Shown piece after piece: positions 18,351-28,087 of a stretch of 64,000 nt of DNA. A program made the translations under genes and the position numbers. The stretch comes from Thermocrispum agreste DSM 44070 (GTDB lineage Bacteria > Actinomycetota > Actinomycetes > Mycobacteriales > Pseudonocardiaceae), in NCBI RefSeq assembly GCF_000427905.1, contig NZ_KE386604.1, positions 672,648 to 736,647 on the forward strand, read 5' to 3'. The notes under the pieces were generated by a model, which was not told the DNA's origin, ran no database searches, and saw only the letters and a list, made by a program, of their open reading frames with translations. Numbering within the stretch: position 1 is the stretch's first letter; each line of letters begins with the position of its first letter.

Positions 18351-19313
18351 GTGCGAGCACCGATGTCGGAGCCGGATACCAGGCATGCCGCACGCACCAC
18401 CGCCGAACCGACTCTCCCGGTGTCCGCGGTGGCACGTCGGCTCGGCGTGGCCCCGGCGACGCTGCGCACATGGGATCGCCGCTATGGCGTGGGGCCGAGC
18501 GGCCACATCAACGGAAGGCATCGCCGTTACACCGCGTTCGACATCGCTCGGCTGGAGATCATGCAGCGGGCTCTGCTGGCGGGTGCGTCGACCGCCGAGG
18601 CGGCCAAGTACGCGCTCGAGTCGGTGGTGACCGACCCGGCGGCGGCCGAGGTCCTGCCCCAGCCCCGGCGGGGTGGGCAGATGGAGCAGGAGACGCCGCG
18701 GGCGTCCCGGCTCGCCCGTGGCCTGAGTGCGGCCGTGTTGCGGTTGGACAGCCATCAGGCTCAGTTGCTGGTGGAGGAGGCCGTCGCGACCGTCGGTCCG
18801 GCGGTCGCGTGGGAGGACGTGGTCCGGCCGGTGGCCGAGGCGATCAGCGACCAGTGGCGGGCGAGCAACCCGGGGCCGGAGGCGAAACAGCTGCTGAACG
18901 GGCTGATGCTGGCGGCGCTGCACCGGGCGACGCCGGTCGCGCGCCGTCCGCGCAACCACCACCCGGTGCTGCTGGCGGACATGCCCGGTGCGCGATCCGA
19001 TCTGACCGTTCCCGCGCTCGCGGCGGAGCTGGCCCGGCGCGGCATCCACCCGATGACGTTCGGCACCGGGTTGTCCGCTGACGCCGTGATCAGCGTCGCC
19101 CGGCGTACCAGGCCCGCCGCGGTGGTGCTGTGCGCGCACCGCGCTGAGAACGCCGATGCCACGCTTTTCCGGCGGCTTGCCCGCGGACGCTCCCGTGGCC
19201 GGCTGTTCGCCTGCGGCCCTGGCTGGCAAGACGTGAAGCTTCCGGAAACGGTCGAGCCGTTGGCCACGTTGGCCGCCGTCGTCGAGCGGGTCAGTTACGT
19301 CCTGCTCGGCTGA
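18351..19313 (+). CDS. MerR-family regulator with a degenerate B12-binding-like C-terminal domain
   Basis: 320 residues from GTG 18351 (ATG at 18363 is the alternative). The MerR-type winged HTH is at about 22-90 (VSAVARRLGVAPATLRTWDRRYG, in short LGVAPATLRTWDRRYG). A helical domain (~130-210) and a Rossmann-like domain (~215-315) follow. The layout is that of CarH/LitR-type regulators, but the region where DxHxxG would carry the cobalt-ligand His reads ADMPGARSD, so cobalamin binding is unlikely. It lies divergent from whiB and upstream of bldM, in a cluster of developmental regulators. Confidence 0.85.
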   Translation: MRAPMSEPDTRHAARTTAEPTLPVSAVARRLGVAPATLRTWDRRYGVGPSGHINGRHRRYTAFDIARLEIMQRALLAGASTAEAAKYALESVVTDPAAAEVLPQPRRGGQMEQETPRASRLARGLSAAVLRLDSHQAQLLVEEAVATVGPAVAWEDVVRPVAEAISDQWRASNPGPEAKQLLNGLMLAALHRATPVARRPRNHHPVLLADMPGARSDLTVPALAAELARRGIHPMTFGTGLSADAVISVARRTRPAAVVLCAHRAENADATLFRRLARGRSRGRLFACGPGWQDVKLPETVEPLATLAAVVERVSYVLLG

Positions 19314-19361
19314 CGCTCGCCCACGGGCCGGTCGGCCGGTGTCGGAGCCGATACTGATCCG

Positions 19362-20297
19362 GTGCATGCGCTGCCGGCCGACCTGCGGGCAATGGCCTTC
19401 CGTGGGGCACCGATCGACAACCGTGCCCTCGCTGCCGCCGCCACCGCCGATCCTGCGACCAGGTGGCTGGCCGCCGTGACCGTGGGCGCACAAGGCCGTT
19501 ACGCGGCGGCTTACGCCCTGCTCGAGCCGCTGTCGGTGGCCACGGACCCGGTGCTGGCTTCACTGGCATGCAGCACGATCGGCTCTCACCGTCGCCAGCT
19601 CGGCGGGCATCACGCGGCTCGCAGGTGGGATGCGCTTGCCGCGCGGCACGCGGCGCGCGCCCGCAGCGACGGCGTCGGCACAGATCCCGACGGCATCGGT
19701 CCCACGGGCGCGCTGGCGGATGCGCTGCTCGGCTTGGCCGCCGATGCGCTGGCGGTCGGACGGCTCGCCGAGGCCGCAGCTCTCGTCGACCGCGCGGCGG
19801 CCCCGGCGCGGGGGAGCTGGCGGACCAGGGTGCGGCATGCCTGGGTCAGCGCGGAGCTTGTGCTCGCATCCGGCCGGGCGTCCGCCGCCGTCGCGCCTGC
19901 CGAGCGGGCCGCGGCGCTGGCTCGCGAACACGGCGCGGCCCGCCACGCCGTGAAGTCGGACATCGTCCTCGCCGTCGCACTGGCCACGGCCGGGTCGGCA
20001 GGGGAGCGGGCCCGGCGCCTGGCCCTGCAGGCACTGGAGGCGACGGAAGGGGCGGGCTGGCACTCGCTCTGCTGGCCGGCGGCACTGGCGGCAGCGGACG
20101 CCTCCGCCGATGCCGGGGACGGGCGGTCGGCGGCCTGGCTCCGCCGCCGGGCCGGAGATCATCTGCACAGAGTGTTACGGGCCGCGGATGCCGCCGGACG
20201 GCGCATCGCAGAGCACTCACCGTGGGTACCAAATGTCGACAAACTTCTCGATCGCGCCCAAACGAGGACATTTGGGGGACGATCTTGTGCAAAATAG
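19362..20297 (+). CDS. Hypothetical Ala-rich helical (TPR-like) protein
   Basis: 311 residues from GTG 19362, which lies 6 nt after a GATACT -10-like box and has no ribosome-binding site. The product is almost wholly alpha-helical, with paired-helix repeats rich in Ala/Arg (ALLEPLSVATDPVLASLA, LADALLGLAADALAVGRLAEAAALV) that resemble TPR solenoids. There is no membrane segment. By position it may correspond to Rv3415c, next to whiB3 and sigD in M. tuberculosis, but I cannot confirm homology. The 3' end carries a long inverted repeat. Confidence 0.75.
   Translation: MHALPADLRAMAFRGAPIDNRALAAAATADPATRWLAAVTVGAQGRYAAAYALLEPLSVATDPVLASLACSTIGSHRRQLGGHHAARRWDALAARHAARARSDGVGTDPDGIGPTGALADALLGLAADALAVGRLAEAAALVDRAAAPARGSWRTRVRHAWVSAELVLASGRASAAVAPAERAAALAREHGAARHAVKSDIVLAVALATAGSAGERARRLALQALEATEGAGWHSLCWPAALAAADASADAGDGRSAAWLRRRAGDHLHRVLRAADAAGRRIAEHSPWVPNVDKLLDRAQTRTFGGRSCAK
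20229..20275. repeat. Inverted repeat CCAAATGTC-N29-GACATTTGG
   Basis: Perfect 9-bp arms at 20229-20237 and 20267-20275. They lie in an AT-rich patch covering the last codons of the helical protein gene and about 200 bp upstream of bldM. It could be a hairpin at the 3' end of that mRNA or an operator for bldM. Confidence 0.4.
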
Positions 20298-20484
20298 GCC
20301 ACCAGATCGTGTCAAGGTCGGCCCAAAAGCGTCCGATAGGGGGTTATGAGACGTCACCCGGCTGCCGGACAGCTTGACCGTTCCGGACTGGCTGGTTGCC
20401 CTCCGGTGTGGGGTGCACCGGGAGGACTGGCTGCTGGCTGGTGACTGTGAGTAGCGTGTGATGGACGATGAGAGAGGAACTCCC

Positions 20485-21081
20485 GTGACGACGGTCTTGA
20501 TCTGTGACGACCGGCGCAGTGTTCGCGAGGGGCTGACGCGGGTGATGTCAGCTGTGCCAGGGGTCAGTCGCATTGACTGCGTGGCGCACGGTGACGAGTT
20601 GCTCGCGCGCTATTCCCGACAGCCGGTGGACGTCGTGCTGGTGGGGACGCAGCGCGCCGTGCCGACCGGAGTCGAGGCCACCCGGCGCCTGGTGGCCGCC
20701 CACCCGCAGGCGAACGTGATCGTTTTCGGCGCCCCGGACGACGCGGGCAGCATCGCCGCCGCCATCGCCGGCGGTGCGCGTGGCTACCTGCGCTGGGACG
20801 CCTCGCGGCCCGAGCTCGTCGCCGCGCTGGCACACACGCTGGCCAGCACGTCGGTGCCGTCGCAGCGGCAGCCGTCCGACCCGGGCGTGCAGCTGACCGA
20901 GCGGGAGCTGCAGGTCCTGCGCGGAATGAGCCAGGGCAAGAGCAACGGGCAGATCGGCCGCGAGCTCTACCTGTCCGAGGACACGGTGAAGACGCACGCG
21001 CGCCGGCTGTTCCGCAAGCTGGGCGTGCGCGACCGGGCGCAGGCGGTGGCGCACGGATTCCGGCGCGGGCTCGTTTCCTGA
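20485..21081 (+). CDS. bldM: BldM-type atypical response regulator (NarL/LuxR HTH)
   Basis: 198 residues from GTG 20485 (MTTVLICDD), with AGAGAGGA about 7 nt upstream. A receiver-like domain (1-120) is followed by a LuxR/NarL HTH (~138-195, LTERELQVLRGMSQGKSNGQIGR begins with LTERELQVL). It lies directly upstream of the shbA-type sigma gene, as bldM does in Streptomyces, where BldM controls sporulation genes as a homodimer or with WhiI. The acidic pair Asp8-Asp9 is kept. The phospho-acceptor position 54 is Gly (VVLVGTQ), the beta-4 Thr/Ser is Gly and the beta-5 Lys is Arg, so phosphorylation is not possible in the usual way. A TAGCGT box at 20452 may be its -10. Confidence 0.88.
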   Translation: MTTVLICDDRRSVREGLTRVMSAVPGVSRIDCVAHGDELLARYSRQPVDVVLVGTQRAVPTGVEATRRLVAAHPQANVIVFGAPDDAGSIAAAIAGGARGYLRWDASRPELVAALAHTLASTSVPSQRQPSDPGVQLTERELQVLRGMSQGKSNGQIGRELYLSEDTVKTHARRLFRKLGVRDRAQAVAHGFRRGLVS

Positions 21082-21092
21082 GGTGCGTGGAG

Positions 21093-21133
21093 CGAACAAG
21101 GGCCTTGCGGAACGCGGGGCCCTTGTTCGTTTG
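21093..21133 (+). terminator. Intrinsic terminator after bldM
   Basis: Perfect 12-bp stem CGAACAAGGGCC / GGCCCTTGTTCG (21093-21104 and 21118-21129) with a 13-nt loop, followed by TTTG. It lies 11 nt after the bldM stop. Confidence 0.85.
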
Positions 21134-21269
21134 CCCGGATGCGCGCGATGCCGGGTGGACTCGACCGGTACGGTGGTACGAAGCGGCTCGGGTGATCCGG
21201 AACTAGCCACGCGCCGAGCACTTACCAGCACTTTGTCGTCAATGAGTAACACTGGGACAGTTGTCTGCG

Positions 21270-21842
21270 ATGGCCAATGTGGGGGACGGACTGGACGAGT
21301 CGGTCGCCGCTGCCGTTGAGGGGGATCCCGAGGCGGTCGAGCGGGTGCTGGCTGCCGTCCGTCCTTTGGTTGTGCGCTATTGCCGAGCGCGCGTCGGCAG
21401 GCAGGAAAGGTCGTTCGCCTCGGCGGACGACGTGGCCCAGGAGGTGTGCCTCGCGGTGCTGACGGCTTTGCCCACGTACCGGGATCAGGGACGACCGTTT
21501 CTGGCCTTCGTGTACGGCATCGCGCAGCACAAAGTCGCCGATGCGCACCGCGCCGCGTCCCGCAACAAGGCGGACCCGGTGGCCGATGTGCCGGACGACG
21601 TGGAACGGGACATCGGCCCCGAGCAGCACGCGCTGCAGGGCGAGCTGAACGAACGCATGTCGAAACTGCTGGAGATCCTGCCGGAGAAGCAGCGCGAGAT
21701 CCTCGTACTGCGCGTCGTGGTGGGGTTGTCCGCGGAGGAGACCGCGGAAACGGTCGGCTCGACGCCGGGTGCGGTGCGGGTGGCGCAGCACAGGGCGCTG
21801 GCTCGGCTGCGCAAAGCATTGGCCGCAGAGGAGGTGGTCTGA
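21270..21842 (+). CDS. shbA: RNA polymerase sigma factor, SigD/ShbA type
   Basis: 190 residues from ATG 21270 (TTG 21261 and GTG 21279 are alternatives). It is a sigma-70 family group IV-like factor. Sigma-2 is at about 15-95 (DDVAQEVCLAVLTALPTY, FLAFVYGIAQHKVAD), and sigma-4 at about 125-185 (LPEKQREILVLRVVVGLSAEETAE; VRVAQHRALARLRKAL). The order bldM, sigma, guaB is that of Streptomyces shbA and, with the anti-sigma gene, of mycobacterial sigD-rsdA. ShbA directs hrdB transcription in Streptomyces, while SigD acts in stress and starvation in Mycobacterium. A TTGTCG-N17-GACAGT box ending 8 nt before the ATG may be its promoter. Confidence 0.93.
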   Translation: MANVGDGLDESVAAAVEGDPEAVERVLAAVRPLVVRYCRARVGRQERSFASADDVAQEVCLAVLTALPTYRDQGRPFLAFVYGIAQHKVADAHRAASRNKADPVADVPDDVERDIGPEQHALQGELNERMSKLLEILPEKQREILVLRVVVGLSAEETAETVGSTPGAVRVAQHRALARLRKALAAEEVV

Positions 21843-22697
21843 GTGTCGAACTCACACGACGAGTCGTCGACGCCTGACCTGGCGGCCGTGCACGCCGACG
21901 ACGCGTTGCTGGACGCGCTGGGTGGCTCGGATCGCAAGGTGGCCGACGAGCTCGGCTCCGCCGAGCTGAACTCGCTGCTGCTGGCCTGGAGCCGGGAAGT
22001 CGACAGCGAGCCGATGCCGGAGCTGGTGGACGCCGAGACGGCGCTGGCCACGATCCGCGCGGCGCGCGAGTCGCACCGCAACGACAAGGCGCGGCGGCGC
22101 CGCATGCTGATCCCGGTGGCGGCGGCTGCGGCCGTGCTGGGGGTCACGTTCGGTGGTGCCAGCATCGCCGCCAGGGACGCACAGCCCGGTGACACGCTGT
22201 GGGGCCTGACCCAGGTGCTCTACGCCGACAAGGCGGCGTCGGTCGAGGCCTCCTACGACGTGCGGGCGGAGTTCAAGCGCGCTCGCGAGGCGCTCGACGA
22301 CGGCGATTTGAACGTCGCGCGGGACGCGCTGGAGAAGGCTCGCAAGTCGCTGCAGAACGTCGCCGAGGAAGACGACCACGACGGCCTGCAGCGCGAGCAC
22401 GACAAGTTGCGTGACGAGCTGGATCGGGGCGGAAGCGCGCCGGACGACAAGCCGACGACGCCGGAGGGCGACGACCCGCCGTCGAGCAACCCGTCTTCGC
22501 CAGGTGGCAGCAGCGACCAGCCGAGCGAGCAGCCGCCCAGCGAGCCCAGCAGCGAGCCGAGCGAGCCGAGCACCGAGCCGTCCACGCCGTCGGCGCCGCC
22601 GTCGAGCGCGGAGTCCGATCAGGACCACTACTCGTCACAGCCGCGGACCAACGGCGCGGAGAGCGCCACCGAGCCACGGGGCGAAGACGGCGGCTAG
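21843..22697 (+). CDS. rsdA: Anti-sigma-D factor RsdA-like, membrane-anchored
   Basis: 284 residues. GTG immediately follows the sigma stop, with AGGAGG inside the sigma 3' end, so expression is coupled. The cytoplasmic N-terminus (1-85) contains DDALLDALGG, the short motif by which RsdA binds SigD, and AELNSLLLAWSREVD. One membrane segment lies at about 91-112. The outside part has a charged helix (~125-195) and a long Ser/Pro/Glu-rich tail (200-284). This matches Rv3413c in position and layout. It should hold the sigma factor at the membrane until regulated proteolysis. Confidence 0.88.
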   Translation: MSNSHDESSTPDLAAVHADDALLDALGGSDRKVADELGSAELNSLLLAWSREVDSEPMPELVDAETALATIRAARESHRNDKARRRRMLIPVAAAAAVLGVTFGGASIAARDAQPGDTLWGLTQVLYADKAASVEASYDVRAEFKRAREALDDGDLNVARDALEKARKSLQNVAEEDDHDGLQREHDKLRDELDRGGSAPDDKPTTPEGDDPPSSNPSSPGGSSDQPSEQPPSEPSSEPSEPSTEPSTPSAPPSSAESDQDHYSSQPRTNGAESATEPRGEDGG

Positions 22698-22800
22698 CAA
22701 GCGCCCGGCCCGGAAACGAGCGGGCGAGAAGCGTCACATCCGGCTGGGGCGAGATGCATCACACCTGGTGACCGCTCGGGCCGGGACGGCGCGCAAGCAT

Positions 22801-22888
22801 GAAGCCGCAGATCGCGGCTTCGGCTGACCTTCGGTTGGGCTTCGGTCGCCTGTGCACGGCTCCGCTCGGGCGCGCAGCGGCGCCGTGC
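22801..22888. terminator. Hairpins between convergent rsdA and the DUF5319 gene
   Basis: A perfect 8-bp hairpin GAAGCCGC-AGATC-GCGGCTTC (22801-22821) and a second one with arms GCACGGC / GCCGTGC (22854-22860 and 22882-22888). They lie between two genes that end toward each other and probably act as a bidirectional transcription barrier. Confidence 0.5.
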
Positions 22889-22929
22889 GATGCATGCGGA
22901 CCGCCTCGTCCGCGGCATGCGGTCGGAAA

Positions 22930-24889
<1,960 letters not shown>

Positions 24890-24960
24890 CCGCTCGGCCG
24901 GCGCGTGGCGCTGCTCGCGGTGCGTCCCGGCCACCGCGGGCACGCGCTGGCCGGGAAAGC

Positions 24961-24966
24961 TAGGCT
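24961..24966 (+). promoter_or_regulatory. -10 element (TAGGCT) of a leaderless guaB3 promoter
   Basis: TAGGCT followed by 7 nt and the GTG at 24974. It indicates that guaB3 is transcribed independently of guaB. Confidence 0.6.
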
Positions 24967-24973
24967 CTAGCCC

Positions 24974-26110
24974 GTGCGTGATGTGATCGAGATCGGCATG
25001 GGCAGGACCGCCCGGCGGGCCTACGACCTGGACGACGTGGAGATCGTGCCGTCGCGGCGGACGCGGTCGTCGAAGATCGTCTCGACCGCCTGGCAGATCG
25101 ACGCCTATCGCTTCGAGCTGCCGTTGGTGACCCATCCGACGGATGCGATCGTCTCGCCGGACACCGCCATCGCCATCGGCAAGCTCGGCGGGCTCGGCGT
25201 GCTCAACGCCGAAGGGCTGTGGGCCAGGCACGCCGACGTCGACGAGGCGTTGCAGACGCTGCTGGTGGCGGCGGAGAACATGGAGGACCCGGCGGCGCTG
25301 ACCCGTCAGTTGCAGCAGCTGCACGCCGCGCCGATCCGCCCGGAGCTGATCACGGCCGCGCTGAAGAAGATCCGGGACGCCGGCGTGACGGTGGCCGCCC
25401 GGGTGAGCCCGCAGAACGCCGCCGAGCTGACCCCGCACCTGCTCGACGCCGGGGTGGAGATCCTGGTGGTGCAGGGCACCATCGTGTCGGCCGAGCACGT
25501 CAGCGGCGAGGACACCGAGCCGCTGAACCTCAAGGACTTCATCGCCAACCTGGACATCCCGGTGATCGCGGGCGGGGTCAGCGACTACCGCACGGCGATG
25601 CACCTCATGCGCACCGGAGCCGCCGGGGTGCTGGTCGGCCACGGCTACGCGCCCGGGGTCACCTCCACCGACCGGGTGCTGGGCATCGGCGTGCCCATGG
25701 CCACCGCGATCATCGACGCGGCGGCGGCTCGCCGCGACTACCTCGACGAGACGGGCGGCCGCTACGTCCACGTCATCGCCGACGGCGGCATCAGCTGCAG
25801 CGGTGACCTGGCCAAGGCCATCGCGTGCGGGGCGGACGCCGTGATGCTCGGCGCCCCGCTGGCTGGCTACCGGGACGCTCCCGGCCGGGGCCTGTACTGG
25901 ACCGCTGCCGCGGCGCACCCGTCGTTGCCGCGGTCGCGTATCGCCATGGGCCCGGACGTCGACGTCGATTTGGAGACGCTGCTTTACGGGCCGTCGTTCG
26001 AGCCGGATGGCCGGATCAATTTGTTCGGCGCGCTGCGCCGGGCGATGGCCAAGACGGGCTACTCCGACTTGAAGGAGTTCCAGAAGGTCGGGCTCACGGT
26101 GCGCGCGTGA
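24974..26110 (+). CDS. guaB3: GuaB3 family IMP dehydrogenase-related protein
   Basis: 378 residues, without CBS domains. It is a TIM barrel of the IMPDH/GMP reductase superfamily, with ARRAYDLDDVEIVPSRRTR at the N-terminus, GGVSDYRTAMHLMRTGAAGVLVG, and DGGISCSGDLAKAIACGADAVMLG. The canonical SxCTTR catalytic loop is not obvious; the equivalent region reads GHGYAPGVTSTDR. It is the standard companion of guaB in actinobacteria (GuaB3 of M. tuberculosis). Catalytic activity of this subgroup is still debated, although some GuaB3 proteins have been shown to act as IMPDHs. Confidence 0.95.
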   Translation: MRDVIEIGMGRTARRAYDLDDVEIVPSRRTRSSKIVSTAWQIDAYRFELPLVTHPTDAIVSPDTAIAIGKLGGLGVLNAEGLWARHADVDEALQTLLVAAENMEDPAALTRQLQQLHAAPIRPELITAALKKIRDAGVTVAARVSPQNAAELTPHLLDAGVEILVVQGTIVSAEHVSGEDTEPLNLKDFIANLDIPVIAGGVSDYRTAMHLMRTGAAGVLVGHGYAPGVTSTDRVLGIGVPMATAIIDAAAARRDYLDETGGRYVHVIADGGISCSGDLAKAIACGADAVMLGAPLAGYRDAPGRGLYWTAAAAHPSLPRSRIAMGPDVDVDLETLLYGPSFEPDGRINLFGALRRAMAKTGYSDLKEFQKVGLTVRA

Positions 26111-26175
26111 ACTCCACCGGTCGATCGCGGTGACTCGTAGGTAACTTACCCGTAGTCAGAAGCGGCCGCCGCGGT

Positions 26176-26181
26176 TACCCT
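26176..26181 (+). promoter_or_regulatory. -10 element (TACCCT) of a leaderless promoter for the GMC oxidoreductase
   Basis: TACCCT followed by 7 nt and the ATG at 26189, with no ribosome-binding site. Confidence 0.6.
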
Positions 26182-26188
26182 GGCCGCT

Positions 26189-27889
26189 ATGCCCACCAGC
26201 TACGACTATGACGTCATCATCGTCGGCTCGGGGTTCGGCGGCAGCGTCTCGGCCCTGCGGCTGACCGAGAAGGGATACCGGGTCGCGGTCATCGAGGCAG
26301 GCAGGCGGTTCTCCGACGAGGACTTCGCCGAGACGTCGTGGAACCTGCGCAAGTTCCTGTGGGCCCCGGCCCTGGGCTGCTACGGGATCCAGCGCATCCA
26401 CTTGCTGGACGACGTCCTGGTGCTTGCCGGGGCGGGCGTCGGGGGCGGCTCGCTGAACTACGCGAACACCCTCTACCGCCCGCTCAAGCCCTTCTACCAG
26501 GACAAGCAGTGGGCGCACATCACCGACTGGGAGTCCGAGCTGGCCCCGTACTACGACCAGGCGTCCCGCATGCTCGGGGTGGTGGAGTGCCCGCTGGACA
26601 CCCCGCACGACGAAGTGATGCGCAAGGTCGCGGCGCGGATGGGCATCGCGCACACCTACCACCCGACCCAGGTCGGGGTGTTCTTCGGCAAGCCGGGGCA
26701 GACGGTGCCGGACCCGTTCTTCGGCGGCGTCGGCCCGGCGCGCACCGGATGCATCGAGTGCGGCAACTGCATGGTCGGCTGCCGGCACAACGCCAAGAAC
26801 ACGCTGACCAAGAACTACCTGTACCTGGCCGAGCGCAACGGCGCCAAGATCATCCCGATGACCACGGTGACCGCGGTGCGCCAGCGCACCGACGGCGGTT
26901 TCGACGTCGACATCCGCAAGACCGACCGGCGGTCGAAGCGCTTCCGGCACACGCTCACCGCGGAGAAGGTCGTGCTGGCCGCGGGCACCTGGGGCACCCA
27001 GAACCTGCTGCACCGGATGCGGGACACCGGGCAGCTGCCCCGGCTGTCCGCTCGGCTCGGCGAGCTGACCAGGACCAACTCCGAGGCGATCATCGGCTCG
27101 TCCCGGTTCGCCGTGGACCCGCAGCGGGACTTCAGCCGGGGGATCGCGATCACCTCGTCCATCCACCCGGACGAGAACACGCACCTGGAGCCGGTGCGCT
27201 ACGGCAAGGGCTCCAACGCGATGGGCCTGCTGCAGACGCTGGCCACCGAGGGCGACAGCGACGTGCCGCGCTGGCGGCAGTTCTTGTCCTTCCTGCTGCG
27301 GCACCCGGTCACCACCGCCCGGCTGATGCACCAGTACCGGTGGAGCGAGCGCACCATGATCCTGCTGGTCATGCAGAGCCGGGACAATTCGCTGACCACC
27401 TACACCACCAAGCGGTTCGGCCGCCGCTGGTACCGGTCCAAGCAGGGGCACGGCGAACCGAACCCGGCGTTCATCCGGGCGGGCTACGAGGCCAACCAGC
27501 TGATCGCCGAGGAGATCGGCGGCATCGCGGGCAGCACGTGGAGCGAGCTGTTCAACATCCCGATGACCGCGCACTTCCTGGGCGGGTGCGTCATCGGTGC
27601 GACCCCGCATGAGGGCGTGATCGACCCGTACCACCGGGTGTTCGGCCACCCGGGCCTGTCCGTGGTGGACGGCTCGGCGGTGAGCGCGAACCTGGGCGTG
27701 AACCCGTCGCTGACCATCACCGCGCAGGCCGAACGCGCGATGGCGTTCTGGCCGAACAAGGGGGAGGAGGATCCCCGGCCGGCACCGGGCAGCCCGTACC
27801 GCAGGATCAAGCCGGTGCCGCCGCGCCGTCCAGCGGTTCCCGATGGCGCGCCGGGCGCGTTGCGGCTGCCGCTGGTCGAGGTCCGCTGA
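26189..27889 (+). CDS. choD: FAD-dependent GMC oxidoreductase, cholesterol oxidase (ChoD)-like
   Basis: 566 residues. The FAD-binding GSGFGGS near 12-18 is in a beta-alpha-beta unit (VIIVGSGFGGSVSALRL). The GMC signature region GAGVGGGSLNYANTLYRP is at ~84-101. A Cys-rich segment CIECGNCMVGC (~190-200) and the C-terminal HFLGGCVIG plus DGSAVSANLGVNPSLTI complete the fold. The position after guaB3 and before guaA matches M. tuberculosis choD (Rv3409c). The substrate (cholesterol or another sterol or alcohol) is not proven for this subgroup. It has no signal peptide and its own leaderless promoter. Confidence 0.88.
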   Translation: MPTSYDYDVIIVGSGFGGSVSALRLTEKGYRVAVIEAGRRFSDEDFAETSWNLRKFLWAPALGCYGIQRIHLLDDVLVLAGAGVGGGSLNYANTLYRPLKPFYQDKQWAHITDWESELAPYYDQASRMLGVVECPLDTPHDEVMRKVAARMGIAHTYHPTQVGVFFGKPGQTVPDPFFGGVGPARTGCIECGNCMVGCRHNAKNTLTKNYLYLAERNGAKIIPMTTVTAVRQRTDGGFDVDIRKTDRRSKRFRHTLTAEKVVLAAGTWGTQNLLHRMRDTGQLPRLSARLGELTRTNSEAIIGSSRFAVDPQRDFSRGIAITSSIHPDENTHLEPVRYGKGSNAMGLLQTLATEGDSDVPRWRQFLSFLLRHPVTTARLMHQYRWSERTMILLVMQSRDNSLTTYTTKRFGRRWYRSKQGHGEPNPAFIRAGYEANQLIAEEIGGIAGSTWSELFNIPMTAHFLGGCVIGATPHEGVIDPYHRVFGHPGLSVVDGSAVSANLGVNPSLTITAQAERAMAFWPNKGEEDPRPAPGSPYRRIKPVPPRRPAVPDGAPGALRLPLVEVR

Positions 27890-28075
27890 CTCCGCGGCCT
27901 CCGCGGCGTTCTGACGCCCCCCGTGGGCGGGAAGACCCGTGAGCGGGCTGTGCAGACCTGATCCGACGAGGTGCGGCGCGGACGGCCGCGGTGGTGCCCG
28001 CCGCGCGGTCACGGCAGTTTGTGTCGCACTTCGCGCAACACCGTCGCCCGCGCCGGTGCCGTACGGGCGACCTGC

Positions 28076-28081
28076 GATGAT
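28076..28081 (+). promoter_or_regulatory. Possible extended -10 (TGC-GATGAT) of a leaderless guaA promoter
   Basis: GATGAT preceded by TGC (extended -10 type) lies 6 nt before the ATG at 28088. The first base deviates from the TANNNT consensus. Confidence 0.4.
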
Positions 28082-28087
28082 GACGTC

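Noticed and set aside
20350-20370. TCACCCG half-site upstream of bldM as an autoregulatory BldM site
   Set aside because: Only one half matches the palindromic BldM motif as I remember it; the second half is missing.
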